Part shown: positions 15,158 to 24,611 of the stretch, one piece after another
How positions within the stretch are numbered: the stretch's first letter is position 1
Layout of the letters: each line of letters starts with the position of its first letter
Source: Gemmatimonadota bacterium
GTDB lineage: Bacteria; Gemmatimonadota; Gemmatimonadetes; Gemmatimonadales; Gemmatimonadaceae
DNA: 64,000 nucleotides
Assembly (NCBI GenBank): GCA_027307165.1
Contig: DAHUXM010000021.1
Span: forward strand, 248,001 to 312,000
Direction: 5' to 3'
Translations under genes and position numbers: made by a program
The notes under the pieces: model-generated
The model's input: only the letters and a program-made list of their open reading frames with translations
Database searches by the model: none
What the model was told of the DNA's origin: nothing

Positions 15158-15934
15158 ATGCTTCTCACGATAGATATCGGTAACACCGAGACAACAACCG
15201 GACTGTTCGACGGAGACGTGCTGCGCGCCCACTGGCGGCTCACGACGACCGTGGCGCGCACCGCGGACGAGGTACGAGTGCTCATGTCGCAGCTAGTGGC
15301 TGCGGAAGGTATCTCCGCCGCAAGCGTCACGGGTGTCGCTTTGTGCTCCGTCGTTCCCACGATAACGCAAACCGTCGTCAACGCGTGCGATCTCGCGTTT
15401 CGTGTCACTCCAGTGGTCATCGACTCACGCTCGCGGCTTCCCATCACGCTCGACGTCGACGAGCCATCGACCGTGGGTGCCGACCGCGTGGTGAACACGC
15501 TGGCGGCGAGCCAGATCTACAAGCGGGATTGCATCATCGTCGATATGGGAACCGCGACCACGTACGACTGCGTGAGCGCGAACGGATCGTTCTTCGGCGG
15601 GATCATTCAGCCCGGCGTTCAGACTTCCGCGTTGATGCTCTTCTCCAGGACCGCGATGTTGCCAAGCACGGCGCTTACGACGCCGACGCGCGCGATCGGG
15701 ACGAATACTGCCGACTGCATCCGCGCCGGCGTGGTGTTCGGAGCCGCAGACTCGATAGATGGGCTCATAGGGCGTATCAAGGCGGAGTGGCCCCATCCTG
15801 ATACGCCGTACGTGGTGGCTACCGGCGGCCTGGCGGACACCTTCCGGTCATTCTGTACCGGGTTCAACGAAGTCGACCCCTACCTCACGCTTCAGGGACT
15901 CCGGCTGGCTTTCGCCATCCTTTCGAACGACTGA
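15158..15934 (+). CDS. coaX: Type III pantothenate kinase (CoaX)
   Basis: CoaX phosphorylates pantothenate, the first step of coenzyme A synthesis, without feedback inhibition by CoA. The 258-residue protein begins MLLTIDIGNTETTTGLFDGD (phosphate 1 motif) and has GADRVVNTLAA and DMGTATTYDCV (ASKHA-fold phosphate motif), then GGIIQPGVQ and a late VVATGGLAD. I start at the ATG at 15158, because the DIGNT motif must lie at the N-terminus; longer in-frame starts fall in birA. birA-coaX adjacency is common. It ends the operon; groES has its own promoter. Confidence 0.95.
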   Translation: MLLTIDIGNTETTTGLFDGDVLRAHWRLTTTVARTADEVRVLMSQLVAAEGISAASVTGVALCSVVPTITQTVVNACDLAFRVTPVVIDSRSRLPITLDVDEPSTVGADRVVNTLAASQIYKRDCIIVDMGTATTYDCVSANGSFFGGIIQPGVQTSALMLFSRTAMLPSTALTTPTRAIGTNTADCIRAGVVFGAADSIDGLIGRIKAEWPHPDTPYVVATGGLADTFRSFCTGFNEVDPYLTLQGLRLAFAILSND

Positions 15935-15952
15935 TCGAACGCTAAGCGTCCC

Positions 15953-15980
15953 TTGAAGCCGGCCGCGAACCGGTTAATTT
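15953..15980 (+). promoter_or_regulatory. Predicted groES promoter
   Basis: TTGAAG (15953-15958) and TAATTT (15975-15980) are spaced by 16 bases. The expected transcription start, about 15987, abuts the first base of the CIRCE element, the usual arrangement for HrcA repression. Confidence 0.65.
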
Positions 15981-15987
15981 CCGGCTG

Positions 15988-16014
15988 TTAGCACTCTCGG
16001 TTGATGAGTGCTAA
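15988..16014 (+). promoter_or_regulatory. CIRCE operator (HrcA-binding site) upstream of groES
   Basis: A perfect TTAGCACTC-N9-GAGTGCTAA inverted repeat, identical to the CIRCE consensus. HrcA bound here blocks groESL transcription until heat or unfolded protein removes it. It lies 40 bases upstream of the groES ATG. hrcA itself is not in the window. Confidence 0.97.
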
Positions 16015-16054
16015 CGATTCTCATCAACACTCTACATCACAATAGAGGCGCTCT

Positions 16055-16357
16055 ATGGCAGACAAGACCGCCACCACCGTGAAGCCGCTCGCGGATCGCG
16101 TGGTTATCAAGGCACTCGAAGAGACCGAGCAGATGCGCGGTGGGCTCTTCATCCCCGACACGGCCAAGGAAAAGCCGCAGCAGGGAGAGATCATCGCCGT
16201 CGGCCCAGGCCGCTACGAAGATGGCAAGCTCGTTCCGATGTCGCTCAAGGTTGGCGACAAGGTCCTCTACGGAAAGTACAGCGGCACCGAAGTGACGCTC
16301 AGCGGTGACCAGGTTCTCATCCTCCGCGAGACGGATGTGCTCGCGGTGATCGGCTAA
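16055..16357 (+). CDS. groES: Co-chaperonin GroES
   Basis: GroES caps the GroEL cavity during ATP-driven protein folding. The 100-residue protein contains PLADRVVIKALEETEQMRGGLFIPDTAKEKP (N-terminal strand plus mobile loop, residues about 10-40), then GEIIAVGPG, VGDKVLYGKYSGTEV and the C-terminal ILRETDVLAVIG, all family-typical. A GAGG ribosome-binding site precedes the ATG. It is under CIRCE control and lies 16 bases before groEL. Confidence 0.98.
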   Translation: MADKTATTVKPLADRVVIKALEETEQMRGGLFIPDTAKEKPQQGEIIAVGPGRYEDGKLVPMSLKVGDKVLYGKYSGTEVTLSGDQVLILRETDVLAVIG

Positions 16358-16367
16358 CGGAGACTAG

Positions 16368-18008
<1,641 letters not shown>

Positions 18009-18030
18009 CCGCTCGTCGCAATGTTGTAGC

Positions 18031-18064
18031 AACGGCCCGGGGCGAAAGCTTCGGGCCGTTTTGC
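18031..18064 (+). terminator. Intrinsic terminator of groESL
   Basis: A perfect 9-base stem, AACGGCCCG (18031-18039) and CGGGCCGTT (18052-18060), with a 12-base loop, is followed by TT, so that four T run from the end of the stem. It lies 22 bases after the groEL stop. The opposing Uma2 gene ends just downstream, so it may also serve transcription from the other side. Confidence 0.85.
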
Positions 18065-18096
18065 GTGGAATCGTTGATGCGCCTGGCTTCAATGTC

Positions 18097-18651
18097 TTAC
18101 ATGCGCTCGAACAGTTGCGCGATCTTGTAGCGAAAGCCCGGCAGGACAGCTTCACCATCGAGCGTGTCTGTCTCGTGCAGCATTGCCGGCTCACGTCCGG
18201 GTGCATGGACCGTGATCAAGCGCGTCTTGGGGTCGACGACCCAGACCAGTCGTGTGCCAGCGGCGAAGTACTGGGAGAGCTTGTGCGTCATCGCTGACGC
18301 GCGATTGGACGGCGATAATACTTCAACAGCGAGATCGGGGGCACCGGGGAAGTATTCGTCAAGACTGCGTTCGTGGGGAATTCGTGCCTCGCGGCCGAAC
18401 GCTGCATCGGGAGCGCGCACGGTGTCTGGGTTTCGTGTCAGAATGAATCCCGTCTGCTCGCCGAAAACCATGCCAAGATGGTTTTCCTCGACGTACGCGC
18501 CCAGCACCGCGCCGATCTTCAGCACCAGATGGCCGTGCAACCATCCAGCGGGCGACATCATCATGACCAACTCTCCATCAACGAGTTCGTAGCAATCCGG
18601 GATATCCGGCAGCTCCTCGACGGTATGGAGTCGTTCGGCGGTGTGGCTCAT
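18097..18651 (-). CDS. Uma2-family (DUF820) putative endonuclease, copy A
   Basis: The 184-residue protein has the PD-(D/E)XK arrangement of the Uma2/DUF820 family: VRAPDAAF, then PDLAVEVLSPSN (acidic residues) and a Lys in HKLSQYFAAG, ending with LVWVVDPKTR. The family is abundant in cyanobacteria and other phyla; members are predicted nucleases of unknown biological role. An AGGAGG site lies about six bases before the ATG. It is a close paralogue of the gene at 21888-22451, and the two lie in the same orientation on either side of a PadR-ADOP pair. It could instead be a structural or inactive member; no activity can be proven from sequence. Confidence 0.85.
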   Translation of the reverse strand: MSHTAERLHTVEELPDIPDCYELVDGELVMMMSPAGWLHGHLVLKIGAVLGAYVEENHLGMVFGEQTGFILTRNPDTVRAPDAAFGREARIPHERSLDEYFPGAPDLAVEVLSPSNRASAMTHKLSQYFAAGTRLVWVVDPKTRLITVHAPGREPAMLHETDTLDGEAVLPGFRYKIAQLFERM

Positions 18652-18738
18652 CCAATGCCTCCTGGCGGTAGCGGAATCGCGATGTTGTAGATAAAGATAT
18701 CGTCGATTCCGTTGTCGAGGACGGTAGACGATTGGTCT

Positions 18739-21432
18739 CTATTCGCTCCGGAGTGCGATCACGGGATCTACGCGCGTTGCACGCAACGCTGGAATGAGTG
18801 CGGCTTCAGTACCAACCAACAGTAGAATGACTGACGCGGCGCCGAACGCGACAGTGTCGACTGCGCTTATGCCAAACAGAAAGTTGCTCAGCAAACGAGT
18901 CAGCGCCACGCTCAATCCAATGCCGATGAGCAGACCCAGAACGATCGACGCGATGTTCTCCATGAGTATGAGACTCAGTACTGCACCAACGCGGGCACCG
19001 AGCGCCACGCGAAGTCCAATCTCCTGCGTGCGCTGCGTGACTCCGTACCCAACCACTCCATAGATACCCACGGCGGTTATTGCCAGAGCCAGCAGGCTGA
19101 ACAACCCAAGGACGAACACTCCGAGTCGCTGCGCCAGAACAGTGTGACCGGTCCGATCTGCGAACGTCGAGGCGTCATACACGGGTATTTCCGGAGCCAC
19201 CTCGTGCAACGCCTGCCGGATCTCACCGAGTGCGGCTGAAGGAGAGCCGCTGCTTCTTACCACCATGTCAACGGGCCGGAGTCCGGAGGTGGTGAGATGC
19301 TGGCCGAGCGACCGGTAAACCACTGGCCGTGGGTCTTCGCGAAGCTCGTGATATTTTATATCGCGTACTACGCCGACGATAATTGCCGTGTCCGTGCTGC
19401 CAAAAATGATGCGCCTCCCCAGCGGATCCCTTCCTGGCAGGAATCGACGCGCTGCGGTTTCGTTGATGATCGCAACATGCGGCGCGGCCGGACCGTCTCG
19501 ATCGTTGAACAACCGTCCGCGGAGGAGCGGGATGGAGAACGCCGGCAAGTATTGCGGCGTAATGTCATTGGTCTCAACGCCAGTATGGTCGTCCGCCGGT
19601 GGTGTGTAGCCATCCAGTTGGAATCCCTCGCTGTCGAAGCCTCGATCGAGCGGCAGCGTCGTGCCCCATGCCGCGAACCGGACGTTCGGCATGGCACGCA
19701 GCCGACGCAGCGCGGCGTCGTAGATCTGTCCCGTTCGCGCGCTGTCGCTGCGGATCAGGCCTGCATTGACTGACGCGACAGCAACATGTGCGCCGTCGAA
19801 TCCCGGATCGGTAGCAAGTGCGCGCTGCAAGCTTCGCCCAAACAAGCCGGCGCCGACAAGAAGAACGAGGCTCAACGCTACCTGCGCAATCAGCAGCGTT
19901 CTGCGCAACGTCAAACGTCGACGTCCAGCTCCGGGCGAGCCGTCCTTCAGCGCGGCGGCCATATCGCGCCGCGTGGTCTCCAGCGCTGGTGCAACGCCGA
20001 ATATCGCGCTCGCGACAAGCGCGAGGGCGATCGTGTAGATCATCACGCGCCAGTCGACGTCAACGCCGACCGTGGCGAACGAGAACCCTTCGGGCAGCGT
20101 TACGCGTGACAGTGCGCGCATCGCGGCTTGCGTCGCCACCAGGCCAACGACTGAGGAAGCGAGCGCGAGCACAGCGCTTTCGGTCAGTAACTGCCGGACC
20201 AGGCGGCGTCGTCCAGCGCCCACTGCCATGCGAATCGCGATTTCGCGGCGCCGGCTCATCGCCCGTGCAAGGAGCAGGTTGGAGACGTTGGCGCACGCTA
20301 TGAGAAGCACGATTGCAACCACCACAACCACTATCGCCGTGGCGCGTACGACAGTTCCATGTGCGATTCCGGAGATCACGACTTGGCCCGCCGACACTAC
20401 GTCGTCGCTGGTAATCGTCTTCGCGAGTGTCTGGTAGCCGTCTGGATAGGAAGCGTCCTGATTCACTGCAGATGAATGGAGTGCCGCCGTCGCCTGCTGG
20501 ATCGTCGCATCTGGAGCAAGGCGCCCCACCATGCTCAGCCACGACCAGCCGCGCCCCTCCAGATTCAATCCGTTGAACGACGTTGGCGCCAGCGCCATCC
20601 ATGCGCGGATGGTCACCCACAACTCCTCCGGCGAATCCAACTGCATCCCGTGAAAGTCGTTCGCAGCTATTCCCACGATCGTCACGGGCATGCCGTTGAG
20701 ATCGACTACTCGTCCAATCACATCCACACCATCGCGAAAGAAACGACGCGCGAAGGCCGCACTCACGACTGCGACGGGGGGCGCGCCAGGATCGTCGTCT
20801 CCTGGTGAAAGCACCCGCCCGTGCGATGGACCTACGCCAAGCACGGAGAAGTAATTGCCGCTCACAACTGCTGCCGATACCATCTCCGTACGCTTGCCGT
20901 CTGAAACGGCAGTGTTGCGGTCGCTGAATGCCGCCAGGCCGCTGAGAGCAGAGCTCGAGCGGGCGAAGTCTCGATATGAAGGATACGAGACGTGCGTGTT
21001 ATTGACTGCAACGACGCGCTCCGGTGCAGCGACGCCGGGAAAGGGATGCAACAAGAGCGCGTTCACCAGCCCGAACACCAGACCGTTCGCTCCGATGCCA
21101 AGCGCCAAGGTGAGCACTGCGGCCATCGTGAACCCACGATTTCGCGCCAGCTGCCGGGACGCGAAAACGATGTCGTTCCTCACACTGTACATGAATTCGG
21201 CGAATCGAACGTGCCGTTCTCGTTGATGCCCGATGCGATAGCACAGGTCGCGCACGCTGGCAAGACTCCCGAACCTGCGCAGCGCTTCGGTGTGCGCATC
21301 GTCGGACGCGAGCCCCGCGGCCACATATTCGCCTTCCCGCATCTCGATGTGGAAGCGCAGCTCTTCATCCACATCGTCCTCGACATCCGCCCGCCAGAAC
21401 CGCAGATACCGACGCCATGCTTCGGTCTTCAT
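18739..21432 (-). CDS. ADOP-family ABC transporter permease (MacB/FtsX-type, duplicated)
   Basis: The 897-residue protein has a charged N-terminal prefix of about 80 residues (EDDVDEELRFHIEM), a first helix (AAVLTLALGIGANGLVFGLV) and a MacB-type periplasmic domain. A first FtsX permease unit follows (VVVVAIVLLIACANVSNLLLARAMSRRREIAIR split over residues about 365-400). A second half repeats the plan, with AQVALSLVLLVGAGLFGRSL and a terminal FtsX unit containing YGVTQRTQEIGLRVALGA. Prefix plus two units is characteristic of acidobacterial duplicated orphan permeases. No ABC ATPase gene is adjacent. It starts nine bases after padR, its likely regulator. Substrate is unknown; export of toxic compounds or lipids is plausible. 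Confidence 0.9.
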   Translation of the reverse strand: MKTEAWRRYLRFWRADVEDDVDEELRFHIEMREGEYVAAGLASDDAHTEALRRFGSLASVRDLCYRIGHQRERHVRFAEFMYSVRNDIVFASRQLARNRGFTMAAVLTLALGIGANGLVFGLVNALLLHPFPGVAAPERVVAVNNTHVSYPSYRDFARSSSALSGLAAFSDRNTAVSDGKRTEMVSAAVVSGNYFSVLGVGPSHGRVLSPGDDDPGAPPVAVVSAAFARRFFRDGVDVIGRVVDLNGMPVTIVGIAANDFHGMQLDSPEELWVTIRAWMALAPTSFNGLNLEGRGWSWLSMVGRLAPDATIQQATAALHSSAVNQDASYPDGYQTLAKTITSDDVVSAGQVVISGIAHGTVVRATAIVVVVVAIVLLIACANVSNLLLARAMSRRREIAIRMAVGAGRRRLVRQLLTESAVLALASSVVGLVATQAAMRALSRVTLPEGFSFATVGVDVDWRVMIYTIALALVASAIFGVAPALETTRRDMAAALKDGSPGAGRRRLTLRRTLLIAQVALSLVLLVGAGLFGRSLQRALATDPGFDGAHVAVASVNAGLIRSDSARTGQIYDAALRRLRAMPNVRFAAWGTTLPLDRGFDSEGFQLDGYTPPADDHTGVETNDITPQYLPAFSIPLLRGRLFNDRDGPAAPHVAIINETAARRFLPGRDPLGRRIIFGSTDTAIIVGVVRDIKYHELREDPRPVVYRSLGQHLTTSGLRPVDMVVRSSGSPSAALGEIRQALHEVAPEIPVYDASTFADRTGHTVLAQRLGVFVLGLFSLLALAITAVGIYGVVGYGVTQRTQEIGLRVALGARVGAVLSLILMENIASIVLGLLIGIGLSVALTRLLSNFLFGISAVDTVAFGAASVILLLVGTEAALIPALRATRVDPVIALRSE

Positions 21433-21441
21433 GGCCGCGCT

Positions 21442-21786
21442 CTACGCTGGCTGAGTGGTGGCGCCGAGTACGGAGGCAACGGCCCCTGCGAATCGCGCCC
21501 ATGTGGACGCCTCGACGCGAAGTTGTTTTCGGCCCTTCACCGTCAGACGATAGAATTTTGCGCGGCGGTTGTTTTCCGAAAGGCCCCATTCAGCCTCGAT
21601 CAGCCCGCGCGCTTCGAGTCGGTGCAGGGCGGGGTAGAGTGAGCCCTCCTCGATGCGCAGTACGTCGTCGGTGGTCTGTTGCAGCCACCTCGCGATGGAG
21701 TATCCATGCACCGGAGCCCAACTCACCGCCTTCAGGATCAGAACATCCAGTGTGCCCTGAAACAGATCAACGCTCGGTTTACCCAT
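21442..21786 (-). CDS. PadR-family transcriptional regulator
   Basis: The 114-residue protein is a short (PadR-s2 size) winged-helix regulator: LFQGTLDVLILKAVSW, VHGYSIARWLQQ, then the wing-helix segment IEEGSLYPALHRLEARGLIEAEWG and YRLTVKGRKQL. PadR proteins repress nearby genes, usually transporters, and release DNA on binding a small ligand. It is the first gene of a two-gene unit with the ADOP permease nine bases downstream. A perfect inverted repeat lies between its -10 box and its start codon, suggesting autoregulation. Confidence 0.94.
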   Translation of the reverse strand: MGKPSVDLFQGTLDVLILKAVSWAPVHGYSIARWLQQTTDDVLRIEEGSLYPALHRLEARGLIEAEWGLSENNRRAKFYRLTVKGRKQLRVEASTWARFAGAVASVLGATTQPA

Positions 21787-21792
21787 ACTCTC

Positions 21793-21840
21793 CCCATAGG
21801 TGGCCTATGGGACGTTATCACTTCTTCCCTAGAACGTCAA
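21793..21840 (-). promoter_or_regulatory. padR promoter with abutting palindromic operator
   Basis: On the minus strand TTGACG (21840-21835) and TAACGT (21817-21812) are 17 bases apart. Directly after the -10 box lies CCCATAGG-TGG-CCTATGGG (21811-21793), a perfect inverted repeat covering the transcription start. It runs into the GGGGAG ribosome-binding site of padR. A protein bound here would block transcription of padR and the permease. Confidence 0.75.
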
Positions 21841-21887
21841 TGGGAGCGGAGTCGCATGTCGATCTGGTAATTACGTCGGACCAGGGG

Positions 21888-22451
21888 TCAGGCACGCCGG
21901 AGACGCGCGAACAGTTCCCTGATCGGGAACCGGAACTCCGGTACCACATCTTCCCCATCGAGTTCGCCGTCTTCCTGCAACAGCATGGGCGCCCCGAGCG
22001 GCCTGCAAATGGTCACCGTTCGTTTTCGCGGATCGACGATCCAGACAAGCTGCGTTCCTGCAGCGAAGTATTGGTCGAGCTTTCGCGCCATGGCCGAAAG
22101 GCGATTCGAAGGGGAAAGAACCTCCACAGCCAGATCTGGCGCGCCCTCGAAATATCCCGGTCCCAAACCCTCGGCCGGAACTCGTTCCTCACGAATGAAT
22201 GCTATGTCGGGTGCACGGACCGTATCGGGTTTCCGAGTCAGGATAAAGCCAGTCTGCTCACCGAACACCACGCCAAGGTTCCGCATTTCGACATAGGCGC
22301 CCAACGCAATAGCAAGCTTCATGACTATGTAACCGTGTGGCGGGCCCGCCGGCGACATCATCATCAACAGCTCCCCATCGACGAGTTCGTAGCAATCGGG
22401 AATGTCCGGCAGCTCTTCGATGGTAAAGTGCCTCTCGGCGGTGTGACTCAT
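21888..22451 (-). CDS. Uma2-family (DUF820) putative endonuclease, copy B
   Basis: The 187-residue paralogue of the protein at 18097-18651 shares long identical runs with it (ELPDIPDCYELVDGEL, VFGEQTGFILTR, GAPDLAVEVLSPSNR) and the same predicted active-site acids and Lys (RKLDQYFAAG). The C-terminal 30 residues are more divergent. An AGGAGAG site lies about six bases before the ATG. The upstream DNA also resembles that of copy A over several tens of bases (for example CGCCACGGCCAGGAG against CGCTACCGCCAGGAG), so the duplication included the 5' region. Biological role is unknown. Confidence 0.85.
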   Translation of the reverse strand: MSHTAERHFTIEELPDIPDCYELVDGELLMMMSPAGPPHGYIVMKLAIALGAYVEMRNLGVVFGEQTGFILTRKPDTVRAPDIAFIREERVPAEGLGPGYFEGAPDLAVEVLSPSNRLSAMARKLDQYFAAGTQLVWIVDPRKRTVTICRPLGAPMLLQEDGELDGEDVVPEFRFPIRELFARLRRA

Positions 22452-22535
22452 CGGAACTCTCCTGGCCGTGGCGAATTTGCGATAAGACGTTTGTAAGATA
22501 CTCGTTGAAGCGGCGCCGAGAGCAATAAGCAGTCG

Positions 22536-23348
22536 CTACAACGCCAGCGCCAGTTGCACCGCCGTCGCCCGTCGCACTCCCGGCTCGAACGGTCCAGCTA
22601 CACGATCCTGGCTCGCCGCACTCAATCGTCCCGTGAACTTGGTTCGCGAGATCGCGCTGTTCACGTCACTCAACGCAGTGCGTGGCGTGTTGCACTTTTC
22701 GCTCAGGTGCGCGAGCACTATCTGTCGCAGGTTGCGATGCGCGACTTCGCGCGCAAGTTGTCCGGCACGCCCGTTGCTGAGATGTCCATGGCGCCCCGCG
22801 ATACGCGCGCGAACGGATGCCGGGTATGGTCCCCCATGCAGCATCAACTCGTCGTGGTTCGCTTCGAGAATCAACATGTCCAGATCCCGCATCGCATCGA
22901 TCACGCTCTGACCGGCAACACCGAGATCGTATGCGATACCCGTACGCGCGCCGGTCGAGCGCGATGTCGCGACCAGCACGACCGGCTCGGCGGCATCGTG
23001 CGACGACTTGACCGAAAGGATGTCCAGGTCACCGATCGACAGGCCATCGCCGGCGCGGAACGGAATTGCTCCGCAACCTGCCAGATCGCGACAGGCGGTG
23101 ATGGTGCCGACAGTCGCGTGCGCGGTCCAACCGTACCGCTCACACAACACGCGCACTCCGCGCACGTGGTCCGTGTGCTCGTGCGTAACGAGAACTGCCT
23201 GAATCGATTCCGGCTCTATGTCCACTGAGCGCATGCGCTCGACCAGAATGCTCGGTGCGAAACCCGCATCTATCAACAGGCGGGAGTCACCGGATTCCAG
23301 CAGCACCGCATTGCCCCGGCTTCCGGAGCCGAGCAGCCACATTCTCAT
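22536..23348 (-). CDS. MBL-fold metallo-hydrolase, WalJ/YycJ-like
   Basis: The 270-residue protein begins MRMWLLGSGSRGNAVLLES and contains the metal-binding THEHTDHVRG (HxHxDH), later SHDAAEP, LILEANHDELML and a late LAHLSEKCNTP that supplies another His. This pattern matches WalJ/YycJ-type hydrolases, which in Firmicutes are linked to WalKR signalling and double-strand-break repair; the role here is unproven. An in-frame GTG two codons upstream is an alternative start. It follows the GlmU-like gene after about 60 bases on the same strand and may be the last gene of that unit. Confidence 0.85.
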   Translation of the reverse strand: MRMWLLGSGSRGNAVLLESGDSRLLIDAGFAPSILVERMRSVDIEPESIQAVLVTHEHTDHVRGVRVLCERYGWTAHATVGTITACRDLAGCGAIPFRAGDGLSIGDLDILSVKSSHDAAEPVVLVATSRSTGARTGIAYDLGVAGQSVIDAMRDLDMLILEANHDELMLHGGPYPASVRARIAGRHGHLSNGRAGQLAREVAHRNLRQIVLAHLSEKCNTPRTALSDVNSAISRTKFTGRLSAASQDRVAGPFEPGVRRATAVQLALAL

Positions 23349-23408
23349 CGTCACCGTTACACCCGAGCGACGAAAAAGCGCCGGGAGCAGTACGGTGCGG
23401 ACGGCGTA

Positions 23409-24611
23409 TCAGGAATTGGTCGCCCGTGCATGCACCCGCGCAAGGTGTCGACGCAGCGCGTCGCCGAGCTCAACGCCCCTGCGCTGCATCATGCGTTCCG
23501 CGACAGCGATGAACTTGGATGCATGGAACGTTGCGTACGGTTCCCTCTCGCCCCACGAGAATGGCGCGACGAACTTGGGATGCGTGGCTGCGCCGAAGAC
23601 GTTTGCACCGGCGCCCAGCACGGTGCCCGTGGTGAGCATCGTCCCGATGCCGGTCTTCACATGGTCGCCGAATATGGTGCCGAGGAATTGCTGCCCTGTG
23701 TCGACGATTCCATCGGGAGTCCAGAGATGCACGCTCCCGTACGTGTTCTTCAGATTGCTGGTAGTCGTGCCGGCGCCAAGGTTCACCCATCGGCCCAGGT
23801 ACGAATGCCCGACGAAGCCAGTGTGTCCCTTGTTGGAATGGCCCAGTACGATCGTCGAGCTCATCTCCCCGCGAATCTTGCATTTATCGCCGATCGAGCA
23901 ATTGGCGACGCGATCACCGACGATGGTCGTGTCGGCTCCGATGCAACATGGGCCGACCACCCGTGTGAATGCCGAAATCGTCGCTCCCTTGCGAATCAGG
24001 ATAGGCCCCGCTGTTGCGTCGAATATCACGTACGATTCGATCGACGCGCCGCGCTCGATCGCCACCTGATGAGGTCCCAGGATTCCGGCCGGCTCTGGGG
24101 CCGTATCGATGCCAGCAGCGATGATATGGATGTCTTCCATCAGCTGCGGAGATAATTGCGCGATGAGATCCCAGATCGCGGATATCCAGCGTCCGCGGAG
24201 ACTGGTGACGCGTGAATTTATCGCCAGGGTTTCGAGCGCTTGCGAGCCGTCAGCGAGCGCGGAGGCGGGGAGCGGCTGTGTCAGCCGAACAGCGCAGATG
24301 CGACCGTCGCAGCTCCAGGCCGAATCGGTTCCTCTCAACGTTTCGTCGAGCGCTACGACGAAACGGGAATTCCCGATGATTGCGCCCGCCGGCATAACCG
24401 CGTCGCCGGCGAGGGCTGGCGGCGCATCGCCCTCCTCGAAATCGGCCAGGTGCGCGGCGCTGACGAAGCCGGCGACGTTGCCCACCAGCACCGATGCCCA
24501 GCGTTGTCGTATCAGCTCCGTGCCAGCACGCAGTTCGGAAACCGGGCGCGTGAGCGCGAACGGCTCGAACGTGCGCGCCAGTGCGTCGTCGTAGACGTAG
24601 AGCGTGGTCAT
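23409..24611 (-). CDS. GlmU-like left-handed beta-helix protein (putative sugar nucleotidyltransferase/acetyltransferase)
   Basis: The 400-residue protein has an N-terminal region of about 180 residues resembling the nucleotidyltransferase half of GlmU-family proteins (FEPFALTRPVSELRAGTELIRQRW). It lacks the pyrophosphorylase signature GxGTRMxSxxPK. The C-terminal half is a left-handed beta-helix with hexapeptide repeats (VIFDATAGPILIRKGATISAF, VGPCCIGADTTIVGD), then the NKGHTGFVGHSYLGRWVNLGAGTTTSNLKN segment split across residues about 265-295. The product may transfer an acyl group to a sugar nucleotide, or the N-half may only bind one. Its ATG overlaps the stop of the guanylyltransferase gene, so the two are translated together. 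Confidence 0.78.
   Translation of the reverse strand: MTTLYVYDDALARTFEPFALTRPVSELRAGTELIRQRWASVLVGNVAGFVSAAHLADFEEGDAPPALAGDAVMPAGAIIGNSRFVVALDETLRGTDSAWSCDGRICAVRLTQPLPASALADGSQALETLAINSRVTSLRGRWISAIWDLIAQLSPQLMEDIHIIAAGIDTAPEPAGILGPHQVAIERGASIESYVIFDATAGPILIRKGATISAFTRVVGPCCIGADTTIVGDRVANCSIGDKCKIRGEMSSTIVLGHSNKGHTGFVGHSYLGRWVNLGAGTTTSNLKNTYGSVHLWTPDGIVDTGQQFLGTIFGDHVKTGIGTMLTTGTVLGAGANVFGAATHPKFVAPFSWGEREPYATFHASKFIAVAERMMQRRGVELGDALRRHLARVHARATNS

Noticed and set aside
18097-22451. Possible transposon or genomic island carrying the PadR-ADOP pair
   Set aside because: No transposase, integrase, inverted terminal repeats or tRNA gene seen; only the Uma2 duplication is supported.
23409-24611. 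Canonical GlmU (bifunctional uridylyltransferase/acetyltransferase)
   Set aside because: The N-terminal GxGTRMxSxxPK motif is absent, so I call it only GlmU-like.
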